Assembly (NCBI GenBank): GCA_030731175.1
Contig: JANQUM010000110.1
Location: 1 to 8,843, forward strand
Origin: Spirosomataceae bacterium
Lineage (GTDB): Bacteria; Bacteroidota; Bacteroidia; Cytophagales; Spirosomataceae
Direction: 5' to 3'
Length of the DNA stretch: 8,843 bases
Position 1 is the stretch's first letter. Each line of letters begins with the position of its first letter. Below, in pieces: positions 1-5,530 of the stretch. The notes beneath the pieces are model-generated. The model made no database searches. It was given only the letters and a program-made list of their open reading frames with translations, and was not told where the DNA came from. The position numbers and the translations under genes are program-made.

Positions 1-888
1 AGCCAAGGGTTCCCAAAGCTCACTAAATTTCACAGCTAATTTTTTGTATCCTTCTCTCCGGAACGCCATAACGGCGTTTGGCCCCGCTTCTATTCCGCCG
101 TTAATCATTCGTGTAAAATGAACCCCCAAAAACGGAAAATTCGGATCAGGAACGGGATAAATCAAGTGTTTTACTAAATGTTGTTTTTCAGGTTTTAACT
201 CAAAATATTCCCCGCGAAACGGCGTAATTCTGATGTCGATTGGTTTATCTTCGGTCATTTGAGCAACTTTATCAGAGTAAAGTCCGGCACAGTTTACAAC
301 GAGTTTTCCTTCGTAACTTCCTTTGCTGGTAACTACAGTTGAGCGGTTTGCGACCTTAGAAATGCTTGAAACCCGCTCGCCCAAACGTATTTCTGCCCCT
401 AATTTCTGAATTTTGTCCGCCATTTTTTGCGAGACAAGTTTATAGTTAATAATCCCTGTCTGCGGTACTTTTATCGCTTTCAGGCCTTTAACATGCGGTT
501 CTATTTCCCGCATCTCCTCAACGTTAAGCAGTTTTAAGTTGTCGAGCCCGTTTTGTTGTCCACGCTCAAAAAGGCCGTCAAGAATCGGAATTTGCTCTTT
601 TTGGGTTGCAACCACTATTTTTCCGCATAATTCGTAAGGAATTTCCTCTTGGTTGCAGAAATCGAGTAATTTCTGGTACCCTTCAATGCAGTTTTTTGCT
701 TTCAGGCTTCCCGGTTTGTAATAAAGCCCCGAGTGAATCACTCCGCTATTATTTCCGGTTTGGTGAGCCGCTACTTCGTTTTCTTTTTCAATCAGGATAA
801 CTCTAATGTTTGGGTTTTGTTCTTTCAGACTAAGTACCGTTGCTAAACCCACAATGCCGCCGCCAATTATAATCACATCGTAAAACAT
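1..888 (-). CDS. lhgO: L-2-hydroxyglutarate dehydrogenase/oxidase, FAD-dependent (3' end outside the window)
   Basis: The reverse strand reads open from an ATG at 888 to the window edge: 296 codons without a stop, against about 400 residues for the full family, so roughly the last quarter is missing. The N-terminus holds the FAD-binding Rossmann glycine motif GGGIVG (residues 9-14), followed by an acidic residue at the end of the second beta strand (E34). The segment around residues 44-65 (TGNNSGVIHSGLYYKPGSLKA) is the signature of the LhgO/L2HGDH branch of the DAO superfamily. Further on, FRGEYFELKP and GVHFTRMINGGIEAGPNAV also match this branch. Family members oxidise L-2-hydroxyglutarate to 2-oxoglutarate with FAD and pass electrons to the respiratory chain; they remove a side product of central metabolism. 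AGGAT lies about 6 bases before the ATG. The gene diverges from the lipoprotein gene at 965, and a TAAGTTTG box lies 36 bases upstream. Confidence 0.93.
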   Translation of the reverse strand, partial: MFYDVIIIGGGIVGLATVLSLKEQNPNIRVILIEKENEVAAHQTGNNSGVIHSGLYYKPGSLKAKNCIEGYQKLLDFCNQEEIPYELCGKIVVATQKEQIPILDGLFERGQQNGLDNLKLLNVEEMREIEPHVKGLKAIKVPQTGIINYKLVSQKMADKIQKLGAEIRLGERVSSISKVANRSTVVTSKGSYEGKLVVNCAGLYSDKVAQMTEDKPIDIRITPFRGEYFELKPEKQHLVKHLIYPVPDPNFPFLGVHFTRMINGGIEAGPNAVMAFRREGYKKLAVKFSELWEPLA

Positions 889-906
889 ATATTTAATCCT
901 ATAAAT

Positions 907-938
907 TTTGGGTATCTCGAAACACAAACTTAAATTTG
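907..938 (+). promoter_or_regulatory. Bacteroidota-type promoter for the 965 lipoprotein gene
   Basis: TTTG at 907-910 and TAAATTTG at 931-938 are separated by 20 bases. This matches the primary-sigma promoter described for Bacteroidota (TTTG, 19-21 bp, TAnnTTTG). The predicted start is near 945, giving a leader of about 20 bases before the ATG at 965, which has no visible Shine-Dalgarno sequence. Confidence 0.65.
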
Positions 939-940
939 TG
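923..940. repeat. Imperfect 18-bp palindrome spanning both divergent -7 boxes
   Basis: CACAAACTTAAATTTGTG pairs with itself at eight of nine positions, with a single mismatch (C929 against A934). Part of the symmetry follows automatically from two head-to-head TAnnTTTG boxes, but the matching CA and TG at the ends go beyond that. It could be an operator or simply a shared promoter core. Confidence 0.5.
925..932 (-). promoter_or_regulatory. Candidate -7 element for lhgO
   Basis: Read on the minus strand this is TAAGTTTG, a full match to the Bacteroidota -7 consensus TAnnTTTG. It would place transcription start about 30 bases before the lhgO ATG. No TTTG lies at the expected 19-21 bp upstream, so the support is the -7 box and its position only. 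It overlaps the opposing -7 box by two bases. Confidence 0.45.
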
Positions 941-964
941 CAAATTTATTGATAACCAGCACAC

Positions 965-1201
965 ATGAAAAGAATTAGCGTATTATTACTTGTGGTACTT
1001 GCTTCGGCGGCGTCATCTTGTACTTATCAGAAATACAATACCATTGATCAGGATATTCCGAACGAAGGTAACGAGCGTATTTATGGCGTTCACCCAGATT
1101 CTTCGGCACGTCAGTTAAAAAACGTATACACTGAAAAACCCGAATTGCAGAAAAAAGCCAATGACTTACGAGACAAAATGTTTCCCAAAGACGCTATTTA
1201 A
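965..1201 (+). CDS. Small lipoprotein of unknown function (78 aa)
   Basis: The product begins MKRISVLLLVVLASAASSC: a basic start, a hydrophobic stretch (residues 4-16) and a lipobox ending in Cys19 (ASSC), so signal peptidase II processing to a mature lipoprotein of 60 residues is likely. The mature part is hydrophilic, with an aspartate/asparagine-rich beginning and a charged Lys/Glu-rich helical C-terminus (roughly residues 49-73). No known domain is recognised. Its own promoter lies at 907-938 and a hairpin with a T-run follows the stop codon, so it appears to be a single-gene transcript. The promoter, signal peptide and terminator together make this a real gene despite its size. Location is inferred as periplasmic or outer-membrane anchored. 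Confidence 0.8.
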   Translation: MKRISVLLLVVLASAASSCTYQKYNTIDQDIPNEGNERIYGVHPDSSARQLKNVYTEKPELQKKANDLRDKMFPKDAI

Positions 1202-1229
1202 CCAGTACGTAATTATATAGAACACGAGG

Positions 1230-1271
1230 CAGTTAACTGATAAATGTAATGTCAGTTAACTGTTTTTTTTT
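1230..1271 (+). terminator. Rho-independent terminator after the small lipoprotein gene
   Basis: CAGTTAACTG at 1230-1239 and again at 1253-1262 form a 10-bp stem around a 13-base loop, followed by nine T's (1263-1271). Each arm is itself a palindrome, so the repeat is both direct and inverted. It lies 28 bases after the lipoprotein stop and just before the epimerase ATG at 1294. Confidence 0.8.
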
Positions 1272-1293
1272 AAAAACTCAAGCCCACAATACA

Positions 1294-2355
1294 ATGAACG
1301 TTGCACTGGTAACTGGCTCTGCGGGGCTTATAGGAAGCGAATCAGTCGCTTTTATGTCCGAAAAGTTTGATTTGGTAATCGGCATTGATAATGATTTGCG
1401 ACAGTACTTTTTTGGTATTGAAGCCTCAACAGACTGGAATCGGAATCGCCTTGAAGAGCAATTTTCAAACTATAAACATTACAGTTCCGATATTCGCTCA
1501 GAAGAGGCAATCGGTAAGATTTTTGCCGAATACGGAAAAGACATAAAACTTATTATTCATACCGCCGCTCAACCTAGCCACGACTGGGCGGCCCGTGAGC
1601 CATTCATGGATTTTACCGTGAATGCCAATGGCACTTTGGTGATGCTCGAAATGACCCGTTTGCATTGCCCGGAAGCTGTTTTTGTGTTTACTTCGACAAA
1701 TAAAGTTTATGGCGATAATCCAAACTTTTTGCCGTTAGTTGAACAGGAAACCCGTTGGGAAATTGCAGAAGATCACGCTTATTCTGAGTTTGGAATTGAC
1801 GAACAAATGAGCATTGACCACACCAAACACTCGCTTTTTGGTGCTTCAAAAGTAGCCGCTGACGTGTTGGTGCAAGAATATGGTCGCTATTTTGGTATGA
1901 AAACGGGTACTTTTAGAGGTGGTTGCCTAACCGGGCCAAACCATTCTGGAGCCCAACTACACGGCTTCTTGGCTTATTTAATGAAGTGTGCCATTACCAA
2001 GAACCACTACACTATTTTTGGTTACAAAGGAAAGCAGGTTCGTGATAATATCCACTCGTGGGATTTGGTTAATATGTTCTGGCATTTCTATCAAAACCCG
2101 AAAGAAGGTGAAGTATATAACGCTGGCGGCGGACGTTTCTCAAACTGCTCAATGCAAGAAGGAATTGCACTTTGCGAGGAAATTACGGGAAACAAAATGA
2201 ATTATAGCTACGACGAAGGCAACCGCAGTGGTGACCATATTTGGTACATTTCTGACCTTCGGAAATTTAAAGAGCATTATCCATCTTGGGATTGGAAATA
2301 CGATTTGAAAACTACTTTAGCCCAAATGCACGATAATATCAGCAAGCGGGTTTAA
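1294..2355 (+). CDS. NAD-dependent epimerase/dehydratase, CDP-paratose 2-epimerase-like
   Basis: This is a 353-residue extended-SDR protein. It has GSAGLIG (G8, G11, G14) for NAD binding, D32 at the end of the second strand for the cofactor ribose, HTAAQPSHD (89-97), and STNKVYG (134-140) as in CDP-paratose/CDP-tyvelose epimerases. RGGCLTGPNHSG, FGYKGKQVRDNIH and AEVYN-like EVYNAGGGR follow, typical of this nucleotide-sugar branch. Length is close to the family norm (about 340). The expected YxxxK catalytic pair reads FGASK (F182, K186), so the usual Tyr is Phe. The start at 1294 is preferred: an upstream in-frame ATG at 1249 lies in the loop of a terminator hairpin, and the extra 15 residues precede the Rossmann strand without family character. 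No clear promoter or ribosome binding site is seen. The glycosyltransferase that follows suggests a surface-glycan role; the exact sugar substrate cannot be read from sequence. Confidence 0.85.
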   Translation: MNVALVTGSAGLIGSESVAFMSEKFDLVIGIDNDLRQYFFGIEASTDWNRNRLEEQFSNYKHYSSDIRSEEAIGKIFAEYGKDIKLIIHTAAQPSHDWAAREPFMDFTVNANGTLVMLEMTRLHCPEAVFVFTSTNKVYGDNPNFLPLVEQETRWEIAEDHAYSEFGIDEQMSIDHTKHSLFGASKVAADVLVQEYGRYFGMKTGTFRGGCLTGPNHSGAQLHGFLAYLMKCAITKNHYTIFGYKGKQVRDNIHSWDLVNMFWHFYQNPKEGEVYNAGGGRFSNCSMQEGIALCEEITGNKMNYSYDEGNRSGDHIWYISDLRKFKEHYPSWDWKYDLKTTLAQMHDNISKRV

Positions 2356-2378
2356 GTATTTTATCAATCTACAATTTT

Positions 2379-2419
2379 ATACAAAGCCCACGGTTTACGC
2401 CGTGGGCTTTGTATATTTG
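2379..2419 (+). terminator. Strong hairpin terminator after the epimerase gene
   Basis: A perfect 15-bp stem pairs 2379-2393 with 2400-2414 around a 6-base loop (TTTACG). The GC-rich core GCCCACGG/CCGTGGGC is flanked by AAA and TTT, then the T-rich tail TTTGTATATTTG. The A/T flanks could let it act in both directions, but no minus-strand gene ends here. Confidence 0.75.
2412..2419 (+). promoter_or_regulatory. Candidate -7 element for the glycosyltransferase gene
   Basis: TATATTTG matches TAnnTTTG and lies 32 bases before the ATG at 2452. It overlaps the last bases of the terminator stem. No TTTG is present 19-21 bp upstream, which falls inside the hairpin, so support is partial. Confidence 0.4.
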
Positions 2420-2451
2420 CTACCGAAAATTAAGCATTAGCCTTGAAAGAA

Positions 2452-3189
2452 ATGAAACTAAGCGTTGTTATCCCTGCTTATAATGAAGAAGATTCAATTC
2501 CCGAAACGTTACATTCGTTGTACAATACTTTAGCGAAGTACGATATACCGCACGAAATTTGGGTAACAAATGATAACTCTAAAGATAACACCGCTAAGGT
2601 TCTGACTGAATTACAAAAAGAAATCCCAACGTTAGTTTTTGAAACCAACAAAGGGCCGAATGGCTTCGGATACGCCGTGAGATACGGTTTGGAGCGTTTT
2701 TCGGGAGATTGCGTAGCTGTTTTTATGGCAGATATGTCAGACGATCCTGAAGATTTGGTGAAATACTACAACACCATGAACGAGCAAAACGTAGATGCCG
2801 TTTTTGGAAGCCGTTGGATAAAAGGCGGGAAGGTTATTGATTATCCAGGCACAAAAAAGGTTATAAACCGCATTGCCAACCTGATTATCAGAATGACAAT
2901 GCGAATCAGTTACGATGACACAACGAACGCCTTCAAGTTATACAAAAGAGAAACAATTCAAGGTATTAAACCTTTTCTTTCTCCGCACTTTAACTTAACC
3001 GTAGAATTGCCATTAAAAGCGATCGTTCGGGGATATACCTACGCTGTAGTACCAAACAGTTGGACTAACCGTAAGTACGGAGAGTCCAAACTGAAGATTA
3101 AAGAAATGGGAAGTCGCTATTTCTTTATTTTGATGTATTGCTTCATCGAGAAATTTTTTTCCCGAGGTGATTACATTAAAAAGGATTAA
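2452..3189 (+). CDS. Family 2 glycosyltransferase, dolichyl-phosphate mannosyltransferase-like
   Basis: This is a 245-residue GT-A fold transferase. SVVIPAYNEE (residues 4-13) is the classical start of the nucleotide-binding strand. TNDNSKDNT (39-47) stands where DDGSxDxT is usual. MADMSDDPED (92-101) corresponds to the DxD metal/nucleotide region, VFGSR (117-121) follows, TTNAFKLY (157-164) corresponds to the DPM1 substrate segment, and RKYGESK (207-213) is the common RxxGxSK motif. It resembles DPM1/polyprenyl-phosphate glycosyltransferases without the long C-terminal membrane domain; only a short hydrophobic patch is seen near 223-232. It probably transfers a sugar from a nucleotide donor, perhaps to a polyprenyl phosphate, at the cytoplasmic membrane. 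The ATG at 2452 is preferred to a TTG at 2443 because it directly precedes the first beta strand; GAAAGA upstream is a weak ribosome binding site. Its TAA overlaps the stop of the convergent gene. Confidence 0.88.
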   Translation: MKLSVVIPAYNEEDSIPETLHSLYNTLAKYDIPHEIWVTNDNSKDNTAKVLTELQKEIPTLVFETNKGPNGFGYAVRYGLERFSGDCVAVFMADMSDDPEDLVKYYNTMNEQNVDAVFGSRWIKGGKVIDYPGTKKVINRIANLIIRMTMRISYDDTTNAFKLYKRETIQGIKPFLSPHFNLTVELPLKAIVRGYTYAVVPNSWTNRKYGESKLKIKEMGSRYFFILMYCFIEKFFSRGDYIKKD

Positions 3190-3542
3190 CCACCCATTTC
3201 ACTCTCAAATTTGCTGTATTGTTCCGAGCTAAGAATTGTCTTCAACTTGCTCATATAAGATTCGGTTGCAGAACCCATTTTTGAAGTTTCGTTATTATCC
3301 CGAAGGTTTTTTAATACTTTAAAGTAAACAGTGTTAGCCAACATAACGTCATCTTTTTGAGTAGCAGTCAAACTCAAAAGTTTGGCCATGCTATCAGTTT
3401 TTTGACGAGCCTCGGCTTCTACGCTAATAGTGCGGGCATTAGGGTTTGTAGTGGCTGTGCTTCCTTGCTGCGGTGGTGAAGTTACGCAAGATAAGGTAGC
3501 AAATGATAACGCGACTGCAATTAAGGCGATTGAATTTTTCAT
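3186..3542 (-). CDS. Small lipoprotein with LTxxQ-like (Spy/CpxP-like) motifs
   Basis: The product has 118 residues. Residues 1-18 form a signal peptide with Cys19 as the probable lipidation site (TLSC, a loose lipobox), followed by a flexible Pro/Gln/Ser/Thr/Asn-rich linker up to about residue 37. The rest is predicted helical. LTATQ (58-62) and LSSEQ (104-108), each at the start of a helix, resemble the paired LTxxQ motifs of the Spy/CpxP family and of many short Bacteroidota envelope proteins; the spacing of about 46 residues also fits. This family similarity is suggestive, not proven. Spy/CpxP proteins are periplasmic chaperones or stress sensors, but that role is not established for lipoprotein forms. 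No TAnnTTTG is seen upstream; it may be read through from the DinB-like gene 86 bases upstream. AAAAAG lies just before the ATG. Confidence 0.75.
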   Translation of the reverse strand: MKNSIALIAVALSFATLSCVTSPPQQGSTATTNPNARTISVEAEARQKTDSMAKLLSLTATQKDDVMLANTVYFKVLKNLRDNNETSKMGSATESYMSKLKTILSSEQYSKFESEMGG

Positions 3543-3628
3543 ATTCTTTTTATTTGTTAGACTTTCCCGTAACTCTAAAGTTTTATCCGCTGGCGGTTAA
3601 AAAGATGTTAATAGCGTAAAAAGTAATT

Positions 3629-4138
3629 TTAAGAATTAATTAACGGATAGTAGCGTTCGGAAAATATACTTTGGTGATGGAGTAAATGACCAATTAGCAT
3701 ATATCCCAATTGCTCTACGCTAATTTCGATGCCAGAAGCCGTTCCTTTTCTTTGCAAACTCTCTTCTGATAAACTGCTGAAAAGTATCACCGTAGTTTGC
3801 CTAACTAGGAGAAATTCTTCCATAAGATTTTCAAGACTTCGTTCTGAAACCGACGCCTCATTTGCGTACCGGTCTTCGTCAAAGCCCGGCAATGCTGTTT
3901 TGTCATTTCTCGAAAACCTTAACGCCCGATAACTCATAATGCGTTCGGTATCAATGCAATGTTGCAAAACTTGTTTGGCTGTCCATTTATTTTGGGCGTA
4001 AACCAAATCTCCGAGAGCTTCAAGTTTACTTGCATCTAAAACGGTATCTACTGCGAATTTTTCAAAGGAATTTTTCAGCGATACTGTATTGCACAAACTG
4101 ATGTATCGATCGTAAAACGGCGGTAGTGTGGATTCCAT
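3629..4138 (-). CDS. DinB/YfiT-like four-helix-bundle protein (DinB_2 type)
   Basis: This is a 169-residue protein of the DinB-like superfamily. The defining helix-2 segment NKWTAKQVLQHCIDTERI (50-67) carries H60, and the last helix has GHLLHHQ with H151 and H155. Together H60, H151 and H155 give the three-histidine metal site in the family arrangement (H, then HxxxH). The LPGFDEDRYA segment (83-92) is also common in Bacteroidota members. Family members include metal-dependent thiol transferases (bacillithiol, mycothiol, glutathione) and many proteins of unknown activity; the substrate here cannot be assigned. The ATG at 4138 is chosen over a TTG immediately before it. It lies 141 bases downstream of the PspC-domain gene on the same strand with no obvious terminator between, so co-transcription is possible. 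The 141-base gap itself shows no recognisable signal. Confidence 0.85.
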   Translation of the reverse strand: MESTLPPFYDRYISLCNTVSLKNSFEKFAVDTVLDASKLEALGDLVYAQNKWTAKQVLQHCIDTERIMSYRALRFSRNDKTALPGFDEDRYANEASVSERSLENLMEEFLLVRQTTVILFSSLSEESLQRKGTASGIEISVEQLGYMLIGHLLHHQSIFSERYYPLINS

Positions 4139-4279
4139 CAAAAGTTAGAAATTTTGTATTGTTTGATTTACGCACAAATAAGTTTTGCAGTAAAGCGGAA
4201 ATTCGGATAATTGAAATAACAGCTTGATAACGTGAACACTAAATGCCGTACTTAAGTTAAATCAGGATGCGGGTTAGGC

Positions 4280-4516
4280 TTAAATTTCCCAAAAACTTGG
4301 GCTGCGGTGACGGCGGAGGTGGCTGCGTATGTCCATCCAGAAAGCTGCGGCAAGATAAATGATAATGGGTGAGCCGAACGTAAAAAAAGACGCATAAATG
4401 AAATAACGACGTACGCTGCTTGCTGAAAAATTTAGGTGGTGACCTATTTTTGAGCAAACGCCAAATAATTGGGTTTCTACCTCGTAGCGGATTTTTTTTA
4501 TTTCGTTCATAATCAT
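4280..4516 (-). CDS. Small PspC-domain membrane protein
   Basis: This short gene (78 aa) is real rather than a chance ORF. LFGVCSKIGHHLNFSASSVR (17-36) matches the PspC pattern GVCaGIAeyl...vR, and a single hydrophobic segment (about 39-61, with FGSPIIIYLAAAFW) is followed by a basic Arg/His-rich tail (64-70) and a terminal WEI. Bacteroidota encode many stand-alone PspC-domain proteins of about this length. PspC proteins are inner-membrane envelope-stress components in proteobacteria; in Bacteroidota the role is largely unknown and no pspA or pspB is visible here. Two start codons are possible (4516 or 4510, giving MNEIKK). A TTTG-N20-TAGCTTTG promoter lies upstream, which strengthens the call. 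A longer reading frame over the same bases (4257-4556) has no family character and is rejected. Confidence 0.8.
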   Translation of the reverse strand: MIMNEIKKIRYEVETQLFGVCSKIGHHLNFSASSVRRYFIYASFFTFGSPIIIYLAAAFWMDIRSHLRRHRSPSFWEI

Positions 4517-4563
4517 GGAATATTATGGTGGGTCTATACTTGATAGTTTTATCCACATTTAAT

Positions 4564-4595
4564 CAAAGCTACCTTTAAAAGTTTAAATCTGCAAA
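4564..4595 (-). promoter_or_regulatory. Bacteroidota-type promoter for the PspC-domain gene
   Basis: On the minus strand TTTG (4595-4592) is followed after exactly 20 bases by TAGCTTTG (4571-4564), a full match to TTTG-N19/21-TAnnTTTG. The predicted start is near 4557, giving a leader of about 40 bases before the ATG at 4516. It lies in the 99-base gap after the hydrolase stop. Confidence 0.7.
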
Positions 4596-4615
4596 TTAAA
4601 TCTAAACGAATGTAG

Positions 4616-5422
4616 TTATATGCGTATTCTTAACCAGTCAACCGCGTAGCGAATAATTTCGTCTTGATTTACCTCGTTAAAGATTTCGTGAAATGCACCA
4701 TCCCATATTTTAAGCGTTTTATCGGAAGACTTGGATTGTTCGTATAGCGACTTCGAGCCCTCGGGGTTCGTGATTTTATCTGCCTCGCCGTGCATGATTA
4801 AAAATGGGTAATCAAACTCTGTAAAACGTTTTTTCTGCAATTCAATTCCATCTAAAAGTGCAACCGCTAGTCCGGCTTTGCCGCCATCGTGGTAAATCAA
4901 CGGGTCGTTTTTATACGCCTCCACGGTTTCTTTGCTACGGGAGATATCCTCAGGATTCAGTTTCACCGTTTTTATTTTCGGGGAGACTTTCGCCAATAAC
5001 CGAATAATTCTTTGTTTTAATGGAGTTACGTCGCCGCCGGGTTCGAGTGCCGAACCGGATAAAATCACTCCTTTTACATCGTTTCGTTCGTTAAACAGTA
5101 AGAAATGTACGGCAATTAAACCGCCCATGCTGTGCCCCAAAACGAAGAAAGGTAAATCTTTTGGCACGGTGCGGTAAACTTTCTCGGCATCTTCGCGGTA
5201 CTCGTCTATATTAGTTACAAACGCTCGTTCGCCGCTTGAATGCCCGTGGCCACGCAGATCGAAGGTGTAAACATTTACGCCGATTTCGTTAAAAGCTTTG
5301 ATTACGTGAACGTACCGTTCGGAGTATTCGCCCAAACCGTGAATAATTAGGAGCGATGCTGTCGCCTTGTCCACGATATAATTTTTAGTAAAAAGCTCAA
5401 TGCCGTTGGTAGATTTTAACAT
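4616..5422 (-). CDS. Alpha/beta hydrolase, monoacylglycerol lipase / lysophospholipase-like
   Basis: This is a 268-residue complete hydrolase of the Hydrolase_4 (serine aminopeptidase S33-like) family. IIHGLGEYSERY (26-37) carries the HG oxyanion motif typical of monoglyceride lipases, FDLRGHGHSSG (54-64) follows, and GHSMGG (96-101) places the nucleophile at S98. HGEAD (211-215) supplies D215 and GAFHEIFNE (242-250) supplies H245, so the Ser-Asp-His triad is intact. Substrates in the family are monoacylglycerols or lysophospholipids. No signal peptide is seen, so it should be cytoplasmic or loosely membrane-bound. The H1-like gene upstream ends in a terminator, so it probably has its own promoter; TACATTTC at 5443-5436 differs from the -7 consensus by one base and lacks a good -33, so it is not listed separately. 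No terminator hairpin is seen downstream. Confidence 0.9.
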   Translation of the reverse strand: MLKSTNGIELFTKNYIVDKATASLLIIHGLGEYSERYVHVIKAFNEIGVNVYTFDLRGHGHSSGERAFVTNIDEYREDAEKVYRTVPKDLPFFVLGHSMGGLIAVHFLLFNERNDVKGVILSGSALEPGGDVTPLKQRIIRLLAKVSPKIKTVKLNPEDISRSKETVEAYKNDPLIYHDGGKAGLAVALLDGIELQKKRFTEFDYPFLIMHGEADKITNPEGSKSLYEQSKSSDKTLKIWDGAFHEIFNEVNQDEIIRYAVDWLRIRI

Positions 5423-5469
5423 AGTTATTTTTGATGAAATGTAATTGAAATTTAGGAATGAATGCCCAC

Positions 5470-5504
5470 AAAAAAAATTATCACGGATAAAATCCGTGAT
5501 AATT
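5470..5504 (-). terminator. Rho-independent terminator after the H1-like gene
   Basis: A perfect 13-bp stem pairs 5476-5488 with 5492-5504 around a 3-base loop. On the minus strand it ends in a T-run (A-run 5470-5477 on the plus strand). It lies 26 bases after the stop of the 5531-6100 gene and directly upstream of the hydrolase gene. Confidence 0.88.
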
Positions 5505-5530
5505 CCGCTTATCTATTCAACCCTAATCTA

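Noticed and set aside
606..800. Plus-strand 64-residue reading frame
   Set aside because: It is antisense to lhgO, which has clear family motifs.
1249..1293. Upstream ATG extending the epimerase by 15 residues
   Set aside because: The codon lies in the loop of the terminator hairpin and the extension would precede the Rossmann strand that normally begins these proteins.
1988..2200. Plus-strand 70-residue reading frame
   Set aside because: It is an alternate frame inside the epimerase gene with no supporting start signal or family.
4139..4279. 141-base gap between the PspC-domain and DinB-like genes searched for a promoter, terminator or small RNA
   Set aside because: I found only a short ACTTAAGT palindrome without a T-run and no TAnnTTTG box on the minus strand, so nothing could be supported.
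4257..4556. 99-residue minus-strand reading frame overlapping the PspC-domain gene
   Set aside because: It overlaps the PspC-domain frame fully, has no recognisable domain, and has unusual composition (runs of Pro and Arg); the 78-residue frame shows the family signature and lies correctly behind the promoter.
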